From positions 1 through 64,000 of the forward strand of contig DATJQP010000084.1 of assembly GCA_035505655.1 (NCBI GenBank): a DNA stretch of 64,000 nucleotides, in the 5' to 3' direction. Made by a program: the position numbers and the translations under genes. Positions 52,692 through 61,365 of this stretch are shown one piece after another. The DNA comes from JAGVPT01 sp035505655. Lineage in GTDB: Bacteria; Bacteroidota; Ignavibacteria; UBA10030; UBA8401. Below the pieces are notes generated by a model, which saw only the letters and a list, made by a program, of their open reading frames with translations, had not been told where the DNA came from and made no database searches. The number at the start of each line of letters is the position of its first letter. Within the stretch, counting starts at the first letter, position 1.

Positions 52692-55600
52692 CTACTTTAA
52701 TAGGAGCAACTTCTTCACCTGAACATACGGCTGATTGCCGTCCGAAGGTACTGCGATCATCCTGTAGACATACATCCCGCTGGCAAGCCCCCCGGCACTC
52801 CAACGAAAGCTGTAAGACCCGGCCGCAAGATCGTCATGGACCAGGACGGCGACCTGCCTGCCGAGGTTATCGTAGATGACGAGAGAAACGTGACTTTGCC
52901 GAGGCAGACCGACGGAGATCGTCGTCGACGGATTGAAAGGATTCGGATAATTCTGAGAGAGCGAAAATTCCGTCGGGAGAGCTGCACCGGCCGGACCGGC
53001 GGCGTTGATCGATGCACCGGCTCCCAGAAGGGCAATCCGCGTGATCGTATTCTGTCCCTTGTTTTGCAGAAACACCGTATCGACAAACCGCTTCAGACCA
53101 TCGGGCCTGAATGTGATGAGAAGCTGCAGCGTGTCGGTGGGTTTCACCTTGCCGCTTCCGGGTGAAACTCTGAATTCCTTCGATCTGACGTAAATCGAAT
53201 CATAGACCGTGGTTCCCTGGTACGTATTCCCCAGCAGGAGGAGCTGAGAAGAGGAATCTCCCACCGCGACATCGCCAAAGTTCAGCGTGCCGCCGGTGAA
53301 GACCACCGGGAACGGCACATTGGCGGTGAGGGGGACCTTTACAAGCGGTGTTGCAGAATTATTGTGGATGAAGACGGTGTCGACATATTTTCCGTAGTTC
53401 GGTGCCTTGAACGATATTTTCAGGTTCGCCGAATCGTTGACGATTGCCGCGTGCAGGTTCACGGAAAAAGTGCTTGTCATCGTGTAGAGTGAGTCGATGG
53501 TGAGGGGATTGACCGTGTTCTGCCTGATCTGGAGCATCTGCGTAAGCGTGTCGCCGTACGTCGCGCTGTTCAACTGCACCGAGGGGGAACTGAGTATCAG
53601 CGTCGGGCGCGGCGACGAGGCGGAAACCGGAATCGAGTAATTTCCTGAGCTGGCGTTCGACGTTATCGTGAGCGTGTCGGCGTAGCTTCCATATTGTGTG
53701 GGATTGAATGAAAGGGAAATCGACACCGAATCGCCGGGATTGAGCACCGCCGAGAGAGGCGTGACTCCGAACGTGCCGTGAAGAAAAGCAATGTTCTGAA
53801 TTCTCACCGGGCCCAAGAGAGCTTTGACCGGAAGCACAAGGTTCTTTGTCGTGTTGAGCTTGACGGGGCCAAAGTCAATCGGCGCGGTATTGAGCGATAA
53901 ACTTGCGATCTGTGAAATCGGGGCAGTGCTTGCGTTGAATGCCAGGGTTCCGTTTGAATGCGTCACCCCGTCGTTCGTCCGATTGGCATTGAGACAATTA
54001 TTGGTAACATCCACGAAGGCGCCGCTGCCCGATTGATCCATCGTAAAATAGGCGGCGAGGTTCGGCTCGGCCCCGGTCAACGGCCGGTAGATCCGGCTTT
54101 GGAGTTCTCTCTGGGAGAGCGCCCTATTCCACATGCGGACTTCATCCATGGAACCGTAAAAATACTCATCCTGCGTCCCGTTCGGGCCGATGTAAAATGA
54201 ACCGATGCGAATGTCGAATGAGACGCCTTTCCACGTTCCCGAACGATTTCCGGTTCCGTCGAGCTTCCCGTCGAGAAAAATCTGGATCGTCGAAGCCCCG
54301 ACAACCGCAGCGACATGGTGCCATTGGTTGAGCGAGACGGATGTCTGCCCCACGGCAAAGCCCGCCGAAGAGATAAACCGCAAATGATTGCCCCCGGTGA
54401 GGTCGAAGGTCCACGAATCAGGGCTCCCCTCGAGATCGTTATCGATTATTCTGCTCCCATCGTTTGGCACAATGCTCGTCTGATATATCCATGCTTCGAG
54501 CGTAAAGATCTGGCTGGCATCGACTGCACTCTTGTTGCTGACGTCTATCCACGACGCGTTGAGCTGCACAGCGTTGCCGGGGACGAGAATGCCGTTCTGG
54601 ATGCGCACCGCGGCAGTCAGGTTACTTTCGTGTCCCGAGGTGTCGACCGCGCTCACGCGATAATAGACAATCGGTGGTGCGTAGAGGACGCTGTCAAAGT
54701 ATGAAGTCGAAGAGGCAGAGTCGATGATCGAGACATTGCTGGAATCCATTCCCCGGTAGATCCGGTATGTTTTGAGGGTTGCCGTTCCGCCTCCGTTTTG
54801 CCATAAGAGTTTCACGGCCCCACCGGCGAGGCTCGCGGTGAGGTTCTGCGCGGAAGGGTAAGAGAGTGTGACTCCCAACTGCGATACCGGAAGTCGCAGG
54901 TACTTCACCGCGATAAGCGTATCGACGTGGTTTCTTTGGACGTTGTTCCCCGGCAACGGTTCCGTGTTGTAGACGATATGCAGATTGTTGTCGACCAAAC
55001 TCGCCATCGACGGAAACGAATTGTCATAACCGCTTGTCGGAGTGATGTCCGTGGGAGTTGCCCAGCTCACTCCGCCGTTTGTCGAATAGGTCGCGTAGAG
55101 GTGGCAGTACGGCAGCGATGCGGACGACGTCTCCGAGGTCTGGCCCTGATAGACGACGAACAGATTATTGAGCGCATCAACTCCTACACTCGGCATCGTG
55201 ACAAGCGCACCGTCAACTCCCGGCATGTCCGTCGTGGCGTTGCTGAGGATGGCCGGGTCCTGAATCGGCTGAGCCACCTGTGTGATGCCCGTGGCACTGC
55301 TCCAGTGAAGGATGGTGTTGTCCAGGGCATAGCTTGTTACCGGTTGCGACGCCGAATTGCCCACCGAGGTATAGTTTCCCCAAACGATGTGAACCGCTCC
55401 GGCGTTATCGAAGGCTATCTGGCAGCTCCCGTCGGGAGTCTGTGCGCGTTCGTTGAGCGCGAGCGTGTCGACTTTAGCGTTGAAGATCATCCGCTCGTTC
55501 CAGGTGACGCCATTGTCGGTCGACATTGCGAGGACAACCTTCCCGTTCAGCCCGGCTTGAACTACCGCGACAGTCGTACCGTTCGCCGCCATAGCGTATC

Positions 55601-56336
55601 CGTCGGCGGATGACGTTTCATCGATTCCCGAAAAGATCGTATCGGGAGCGGCGAACGTGCTTCCAGCGTCGGTAGAACGGAAATAGAATGGAGATCGCGC
55701 TGGCTCGGCGAGCGTCGTTGAGATAACGTGGACAACCGATCCGGCTCCGATCGCAATTCTCGGCCAGCAGAGACTCGGCAGACTTGAAATGACCGTCTGC
55801 GTCCATGAACCTGTCCCCTTGGCCGAATGAACGTTGTACATGAGGGTATAGGTTGCCGTGTCATGAGAGATTACCGCCTCTGTTCCGTTCCTGTCTTTGA
55901 ACTCGGCTAAGGTTCCCCAGCCGGCACGAATCCCTTCAATCTTCACCGGTGTGGACCAAGTCGATCCGTTGAAGTACGTGTAGAATGTTCCTCTGTCGGG
56001 AGAGTTCGAGCTTCCCAGAGGAGTCTGGCTGGCCATGCGTGCGATCGAGAGCGTTCCGTCTCCGTAATTAATGATGTTCCGAGGCACTGAACCGTTGGTA
56101 ATGTAATCGTAGTGAGTCATCCAGAGGGTGGTTCCAGGACCTTGAGAGGATGCTCGCGCTCCCCGCTGCGATTGATCGGGCGGCGCCGTTCTGGGTGGAT
56201 TGGAACGGCCGAATCGGCCGCTCGTGCTTGGCACATAACTTCGTCCTATGAGAGGTTTTCGCGCGACCTCCTGGCCGTAGAGAATGCTCGACCAAAGGAG
56301 CAGTGAGGCGACGAGTATGGTGCTGATACCTTTCAT
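52692..56336 (-). CDS. Very large secreted multidomain protein (BNR, Fn3, LamG, HYDIN-like, T9SS)
   Basis: 1214 residues from the ATG at 56336, six bases after GGGAGGAT. The open frame continues upstream to 56519 but the signal peptide (GISTILVASLLLWSSILYGQ) fixes the start. About 60-480 is a sialidase-like propeller region (STDNGVTWNERM, STNGGVSWATPT). About 560-640 is an Fn3 domain (LKTYRIYRGMDSSNV). About 650-830 is a LamG/concanavalin domain (WHHVAAVVGASTIQIFLDGK). About 850-1100 are HYDIN/DUF1573-like repeats (GSYADTLTITSNASSGNYSI, GKYVDTVFIHNN). The sorting domain starts NYPNPFNPST and ends QVKKLLLLK. It is a likely surface adhesin or carbohydrate-binding protein. Confidence 0.85.
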   Translation of the reverse strand: MKGISTILVASLLLWSSILYGQEVARKPLIGRSYVPSTSGRFGRSNPPRTAPPDQSQRGARASSQGPGTTLWMTHYDYITNGSVPRNIINYGDGTLSIARMASQTPLGSSNSPDRGTFYTYFNGSTWSTPVKIEGIRAGWGTLAEFKDRNGTEAVISHDTATYTLMYNVHSAKGTGSWTQTVISSLPSLCWPRIAIGAGSVVHVISTTLAEPARSPFYFRSTDAGSTFAAPDTIFSGIDETSSADGYAMAANGTTVAVVQAGLNGKVVLAMSTDNGVTWNERMIFNAKVDTLALNERAQTPDGSCQIAFDNAGAVHIVWGNYTSVGNSASQPVTSYALDNTILHWSSATGITQVAQPIQDPAILSNATTDMPGVDGALVTMPSVGVDALNNLFVVYQGQTSETSSASLPYCHLYATYSTNGGVSWATPTDITPTSGYDNSFPSMASLVDNNLHIVYNTEPLPGNNVQRNHVDTLIAVKYLRLPVSQLGVTLSYPSAQNLTASLAGGAVKLLWQNGGGTATLKTYRIYRGMDSSNVSIIDSASSTSYFDSVLYAPPIVYYRVSAVDTSGHESNLTAAVRIQNGILVPGNAVQLNASWIDVSNKSAVDASQIFTLEAWIYQTSIVPNDGSRIIDNDLEGSPDSWTFDLTGGNHLRFISSAGFAVGQTSVSLNQWHHVAAVVGASTIQIFLDGKLDGTGNRSGTWKGVSFDIRIGSFYIGPNGTQDEYFYGSMDEVRMWNRALSQRELQSRIYRPLTGAEPNLAAYFTMDQSGSGAFVDVTNNCLNANRTNDGVTHSNGTLAFNASTAPISQIASLSLNTAPIDFGPVKLNTTKNLVLPVKALLGPVRIQNIAFLHGTFGVTPLSAVLNPGDSVSISLSFNPTQYGSYADTLTITSNASSGNYSIPVSASSPRPTLILSSPSVQLNSATYGDTLTQMLQIRQNTVNPLTIDSLYTMTSTFSVNLHAAIVNDSANLKISFKAPNYGKYVDTVFIHNNSATPLVKVPLTANVPFPVVFTGGTLNFGDVAVGDSSSQLLLLGNTYQGTTVYDSIYVRSKEFRVSPGSGKVKPTDTLQLLITFRPDGLKRFVDTVFLQNKGQNTITRIALLGAGASINAAGPAGAALPTEFSLSQNYPNPFNPSTTISVGLPRQSHVSLVIYDNLGRQVAVLVHDDLAAGSYSFRWSAGGLASGMYVYRMIAVPSDGNQPYVQVKKLLLLK

Positions 56337-56914
56337 CCGGATCCTCCCATGAGATGTGTACGAGTGATGGCAAAAGCCCGTCAGAGTGACGTAGGCCAGG
56401 CATCGTCTTGCCAAAGAGATGCGCGAGACAAGAAGGTGAGAGAGCCCCGCGCTTTCCTGGATCATTGACTGCTGAATTCGACCCTTGACCGAGGAACCTT
56501 CAACGGTGACATGCTGCACAGACGCCTTTGCAGCCTTGTGCGGCGACTCGTCGCAGCGCTTGATGTTTTCTTATGTAGTAGAGAGAGAGAGAAACCTTGG
56601 CGGGATAGACCACAAAACTCGCACACCCTCCTACCAGAGTGTGCCGCAGAGCGTCAATCGATCGACGTTGCCACGTTAACGATTTACTTGCCAAAACGCA
56701 ACACCGAAGGGGGAGAGCTTGCGCCGCACCGGTTCCTTCGCCTTCTCGATTCGATGCAAGTGAACCGGGAAGACTTGGGCAATCTACGCTCCGATCGGTT
56801 TACCCGCATCGCACGTTCGTGGTATTCTCCGACAACGGCTCTCTCCGGGTCGATTTCGGTTGCTTTTCACCATGCGCTTTCATAGCATTTCAATACTCAA
56901 TTCCGGAGGAAGCG
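56337..56914. other. Divergent intergenic region before the propeller kinase gene
   Basis: 578 bases. Frames on both strands stay open because of base composition, but no part resembles a protein. A (GA)n-like run (GTAGTAGAGAGAGAGAGA) lies at about 56577. GGAGGAAGCG at 56905 is the ribosome site for the GTG start at 56915. No promoter or regulatory RNA was recognised. Confidence 0.4.
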
Positions 56915-59900
56915 GTGTTCCGCCTTCTGAAGATACTCCTCTCCCTAGTTCTTCTTGCTTCAGCGCTCGGTGCCCAGTATCAGAGCACCGAGATGAGGCG
57001 GTATACGATCGACGAAGGTCTCTCCGATAACCTGATTAATTGCGTACTCCAGACGCGTGATGGGTTCATCTGGGTGGCGACAATGAACGGCCTGGATCGA
57101 TTCGACGGAACGTCGTTTAAAAACTACACGCATGACCCGTCCGATTCGCTCTCCCTGTCCGAGAACTATGTCATGTGCCTCCTGGAAGACAGGGAGGGAA
57201 ACCTTTGGGTCGGTACATGGGGCGGCGGATTATGTCTCTTCGACAGAACCAGGGAGCGGTTCATTCGGTTCGGGCACGATTCGCCGGATATCCATTCGCT
57301 CAACGATTCGTACATTTCAGCCCTCTGTGAAAGTCGAAGAGGTGCAATCTGGATCGGGACGACGCGCGGCGGATTGAATCGCCTCGACACCCGAACGATG
57401 GAATTCAAGCATTACTTTGATTGCAACATCACTTCGATCTGTGAGGACGGATCCGGAATGCTGTGGCTCGGCACGTGGGACAGCGGCCCGAAGGCCCACG
57501 CGCTGATGAGCTTCGATCCGGAACGTGAGGTGTTTCGTTCATTCAGGCATAGTCCGACCGACCCGAAAAGCATCGCCAGCGATACCGTGTGGTCGGTGGC
57601 GAAGGACGGCGACAGCGCTCTCTGGCTCGGCACGTACAGAGGAGTTGATCGATTCGATCTTCGTACACATGCGGCGGAGCATTTTGCCACGAAAGATCTG
57701 GCCGGGTCTGTAATAAAACAGGTAGTCGTAGACAGTAAGGGAAGAATTTGGGTCGGCACGTTTAATTACCGGGGGTTGTACCTCTTTGAAAGTGAAACGG
57801 CAACATCGCCGCCGGCAGTGCATCTGCGCTCGAAGAAGGATGATCGAACTTGCCTGGCTAGCGATTGCGTCCGCTGGATCGAAGAAGACAACTGCGGGAA
57901 TCTGTGGATCGGAACACAGGATGGATTAAACGAGCTCCCGAAAAGAAAACAATTCGTTCAATACAAATATCTGCCCGATTTCTACAGCCACAACGTCGGC
58001 AATGTGGCGACGATACTCGAGGACAGCCGCGGAGCGCTCTGGGTGGGATATGGAGGCGGCGGCATCGACAGGATCGACCGGAAGAGCGGCGCGAGGGTTC
58101 ACTATGGGTTCGAGCATCCGAACGCGCGGGATCTGGACGATTGCGACGTTGTCACAATCTACGAGGACAGGAAGGAGACTGTGTGGGTCGGAACACGGAG
58201 CGGAGGGTTGAGCAGATTCGATCGATCGACCGGCTCATTTGTGCCATTCCGCCATGACGCGAATAACGACCGCAGCATCCAGGCAAACTGGGTGCATCAG
58301 ATCCTCGAGACCACGAACGGAAAACTCTATGTCGCGACGGAGACCGGGATCGATGAATTCGACCGGAAGACGCAGCAGTTCAAGCGGCTCCAGGAATCGC
58401 TCCGCGATTCGATGGACGGGAACAACTCCTGGGGGAATCAGATGTACGAAGACCACAACGGAGATCTCTGGTTTTCGCAATGGCTTTCCGGCGTACTGTA
58501 TTATAACGTGCGAACGAGACGCTACAGACACTTCATGCCGGAAATCAACAACGCCGCAAGCATCAGTTCGACCAAGATCACGTCGTTCTTCGAAGATTCC
58601 CGCGGGTCTATGTGGATATGCACCTACGGGGGCGGCGTCGATAAGTATAACCCCGCGTCCGACAGTTTTACACGGTACACCTCCGCCAACGGATTGCCGA
58701 ACGACGCCGTCTTCAAGATCGAAGAAGATCGGGGAGGGGATCTCTGGATCAGCACGATGAAAGGGCTGGCCCGTTTCGATCCCCGCACTGAGACGTTCCG
58801 CACGTTCGACGTGAGTGACGGACTGATCAGCAATGAGTTCATGTGGCGGTCCAGCTGTAGAGGGAAGGACGGCGAAATGTTTTTCGGCGGCGCCGGCGGA
58901 TTCATCTCGTTCGTTCCCGACAGCATCGGCGATAACCCTCGTGCCCCGCAAGTCGCGATTACCTCGTTTAAAGTGTTTGAGCGGGAGCTTCATCTTCCGC
59001 AGTCACTCCAGCGCACGCCGCTCATCACACTGGCGCACGATCAGAATTTCTTTTCGATAGAGTTTACGGCGCTCGATTTCTCGGATCCGAAGCACAACAG
59101 GTACATGTATCGCCTCGACGGCTTCGAGAAGCAGTGGAATGAGGTAGGTGACAGAACGTTTGCCAGTTACACCGATGTCCGTCCAGGATCGTATCAGTTT
59201 ACTGTCAGGGCCGCCAACGCCGACGGAATCTGGAATAATGAAGGAGCGCTGTTGTCCGTTGTTGTCGCGCCGGCGCTGTGGATGACATGGTGGTTCAGGC
59301 TCCTCGCCGCCCTGTTCCTGACCGGCTTGGGCATTGCACTCTATCGTTACCGGATTCATCATCTTCTTGAGATGCAGAATGTGCGGTTGAGAATCGCCGG
59401 AGACCTGCACGACGAAATTGGAAGCAACCTCAGCAGCATCGCGATCACCAGTCACATGATGCAGCAGGATGCGGCGCTGAGCGGACAACAGCAAGAATTG
59501 CTGGAAGACATAGCCGTGACCGCCCGCGAGACAGCCGACGCGATGCGCGATATCGTGTGGTTCATCAATCCGGACCATGACACGCCGAATCAAACGGTGG
59601 CAAAGATGCAGGAGATTGCTCAATTGCTGCTGCGCGATATCCGGTATACCATGGAGATCGACGAGGCCGCGTTCTCGCTCATCACGAGCCTTGAAGCCCG
59701 CCGGAATATCTACTTCATCTACAAAGAAGCGCTCAACAACATCGTCAAACACTCGCGGGCGACGGCGGCGGCGATCCGGCTGGAACGGAAATCGAACGGG
59801 ATTGAGTTCTCCGTTTCGGATAACGGCGTTGGATTTGACGGCACGGTTGCCCACAGCGGAAACGGTTTGCGCACCATGTCGAAGAGGGCCGCCGAAATGA

Positions 59901-59971
59901 ACGCTGCCTTCCGCCTGAGCGGTACGCCAAACGGAGGGACTGCCATCGTCGTGTTTGTCAAAATACCATAG
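56915..59971 (+). CDS. Two-component-regulator propeller histidine kinase (periplasmic propeller, Y_Y_Y, HisKA_3)
   Basis: 1018 residues from a GTG at 56915, five bases after GGAGG. Signal peptide 1-17 (LLSLVLLASALGA). A 14-blade-type periplasmic propeller (about 25-690) consists of repeats such as DGFIWVATMNGLDRFD and GNLWVGTWGGGLCLFD. A Y_Y_Y domain follows (about 695-790; YRLDGFEKQWNEVGDRTF). One transmembrane helix is at about 798-818. The HisKA_3 helix reads AGDLHDEIGSNLSSIA with His832 and the HATPase ends GNGLRTMSKRAAEM. It lacks the fused AraC-type regulator of many hybrid two-component systems and instead pairs with the LuxR-type regulator 58 bases downstream. The periplasmic ligand is unknown. 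Confidence 0.93.
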   Translation: MFRLLKILLSLVLLASALGAQYQSTEMRRYTIDEGLSDNLINCVLQTRDGFIWVATMNGLDRFDGTSFKNYTHDPSDSLSLSENYVMCLLEDREGNLWVGTWGGGLCLFDRTRERFIRFGHDSPDIHSLNDSYISALCESRRGAIWIGTTRGGLNRLDTRTMEFKHYFDCNITSICEDGSGMLWLGTWDSGPKAHALMSFDPEREVFRSFRHSPTDPKSIASDTVWSVAKDGDSALWLGTYRGVDRFDLRTHAAEHFATKDLAGSVIKQVVVDSKGRIWVGTFNYRGLYLFESETATSPPAVHLRSKKDDRTCLASDCVRWIEEDNCGNLWIGTQDGLNELPKRKQFVQYKYLPDFYSHNVGNVATILEDSRGALWVGYGGGGIDRIDRKSGARVHYGFEHPNARDLDDCDVVTIYEDRKETVWVGTRSGGLSRFDRSTGSFVPFRHDANNDRSIQANWVHQILETTNGKLYVATETGIDEFDRKTQQFKRLQESLRDSMDGNNSWGNQMYEDHNGDLWFSQWLSGVLYYNVRTRRYRHFMPEINNAASISSTKITSFFEDSRGSMWICTYGGGVDKYNPASDSFTRYTSANGLPNDAVFKIEEDRGGDLWISTMKGLARFDPRTETFRTFDVSDGLISNEFMWRSSCRGKDGEMFFGGAGGFISFVPDSIGDNPRAPQVAITSFKVFERELHLPQSLQRTPLITLAHDQNFFSIEFTALDFSDPKHNRYMYRLDGFEKQWNEVGDRTFASYTDVRPGSYQFTVRAANADGIWNNEGALLSVVVAPALWMTWWFRLLAALFLTGLGIALYRYRIHHLLEMQNVRLRIAGDLHDEIGSNLSSIAITSHMMQQDAALSGQQQELLEDIAVTARETADAMRDIVWFINPDHDTPNQTVAKMQEIAQLLLRDIRYTMEIDEAAFSLITSLEARRNIYFIYKEALNNIVKHSRATAAAIRLERKSNGIEFSVSDNGVGFDGTVAHSGNGLRTMSKRAAEMNAAFRLSGTPNGGTAIVVFVKIP

Positions 59972-60029
59972 CCGTGCTATTGCGGGTGAGCATCAAAGGT
60001 GCTTCCTTGAATGAAATCTAAGGAGTGCG

Positions 60030-60683
60030 ATGGCGGAGAGCGATTCAATGCAAATTGTCGTGTGGGTCGTCGAGGACAATAACCACTTTCGGAAGAGCGT
60101 GGTTTCCCTTGTCAACCGGACGGAAGGGATGATCTGCGAGCACGCATTTGCCTCCTGCGAGCAGGCGTTGACGATGTTGGAGACGGGGTCGCTCCCCGAC
60201 ATCCTCTTGCTCGACATAGGCCTGTCGGGGATGAGCGGCATCGAAGGCATCGCGAAGTTCAAATCGATGATTCCGACGACGCAGATCATCATGTTGACGA
60301 TGCACGAGGATGATAAGAAGGTGTTCGAAGCGATCAGTGCCGGGGCGATGGGGTACTTGCTGAAGTCGTCGCCTCCCGAAAACATCATTCGGGGAATTCA
60401 AGAGGTTATTGACGGGGGGTCGGCGATCAATCCGTTGATAGCCCGAAAGGTGCTCGAACAATTCACCCGGGCTGCAGCGTCTCATTCGGAGTATGGGCTC
60501 ACGCGGCGGGAAAAGGAAATCCTCGCTCTCTTTGTCGACGGGCTCCGAAAACAAGAAATTGCGGACAAACTCTTCCTCAGTTTTCATACCGTCAACGCTC
60601 ATATCAAGAACATCTACAACAAACTGCAGGTCAACACCCGGGGACAGCTGATGGCAAAGGCCCATAAAGAGCGGATTGTGTAG
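60030..60683 (+). CDS. LuxR/NarL-type response regulator, partner of the propeller kinase
   Basis: 217 residues. The receiver (8-125) has phosphoacceptor Asp62 in ILLLDIGLSGMSG, Thr in MLTMHED and Lys in YLLKSSPP. The LuxR-type helix-turn-helix (155-215) reads LTRREKEILALFVDGLRKQE then IADKLFLSFHTVNAHIKNIY. It is a NarL-class DNA-binding regulator, and HisKA_3 kinases normally pair with this class. Its promoter targets are not identifiable, but the propeller protein at 61366 and the T9SS genes are candidates by proximity. The ATG at 60030 is used; an internal ATG at codon 7 is possible. Confidence 0.93.
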   Translation: MAESDSMQIVVWVVEDNNHFRKSVVSLVNRTEGMICEHAFASCEQALTMLETGSLPDILLLDIGLSGMSGIEGIAKFKSMIPTTQIIMLTMHEDDKKVFEAISAGAMGYLLKSSPPENIIRGIQEVIDGGSAINPLIARKVLEQFTRAAASHSEYGLTRREKEILALFVDGLRKQEIADKLFLSFHTVNAHIKNIYNKLQVNTRGQLMAKAHKERIV

Positions 60684-61365
60684 AGTTCCCCTTGTGTTCG
60701 CAGACATCGACGTCCGACTTCGGATCTTCGATGACCCCGTTTTAGTAAAGAACGATGAGCGTATCTGCAAACACATCTCCCCAATAGTACAAACTTTTCT
60801 CTTCTCTCTAAGATTTGCTTCTTAACCAGCGGCCCCCCGACGAGCATCGAATCACCCCTTCGGATCGTAAAACATTCAAAAACGACCGGCACTGCGTTCG
60901 ATAGTACGTTCAAACAGTGCATCATACGGAACTGCAATTCTATCAGTCGTTTGGCACACTGTCGTGAACTAAGTAGTTCAGAATAATTGTGTGCAGATTG
61001 TGGGGGCTCAGATGAAGAAATTGAGCGCCCAGGATTCCTCAAAGTTTGCGACTTAACCCTCTCCCGGTACCTGCCTTCTTGGTCACGGCAACGATTCCTC
61101 TTTTCGACAATTCGGCACACCGATTTTACCATTATTGGAAGCGTGGGAGGAATCTCTCGTACTCGCAACAATAGGCGGAATGTGCATCCATTATTTGCGT
61201 TCTATGGCTTGGCGGGGAGAGATTTGGCCGGCTCCGAACTTTGTCCCTGCAGGCACGGGATTTGAGCCGAACAATGTACCGTCTTTGCCGATTTCGGTGA
61301 ACTTCCAAATTGACCTTGGAGGCACAATCATGGCGCAGAATTCACGCAGTGAAGGAGGAGGGAGG
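60684..61365. other. Intergenic region upstream of second propeller gene
   Basis: 682 bases. The frame of the downstream gene remains open from 61135 but has no protein-like features before 61330. An antisense frame at 60614-61171 overlaps the regulator gene and is rejected. No repeat, hairpin with T tail or named RNA was seen. Such a long leader invites checking for an unannotated small gene or regulatory RNA. Confidence 0.4.

Noticed and set aside
60614..61171. Antisense ORF of 185 codons
   Set aside because: It overlaps the LuxR-type regulator gene, has no domain-like pattern and no good ribosome site.
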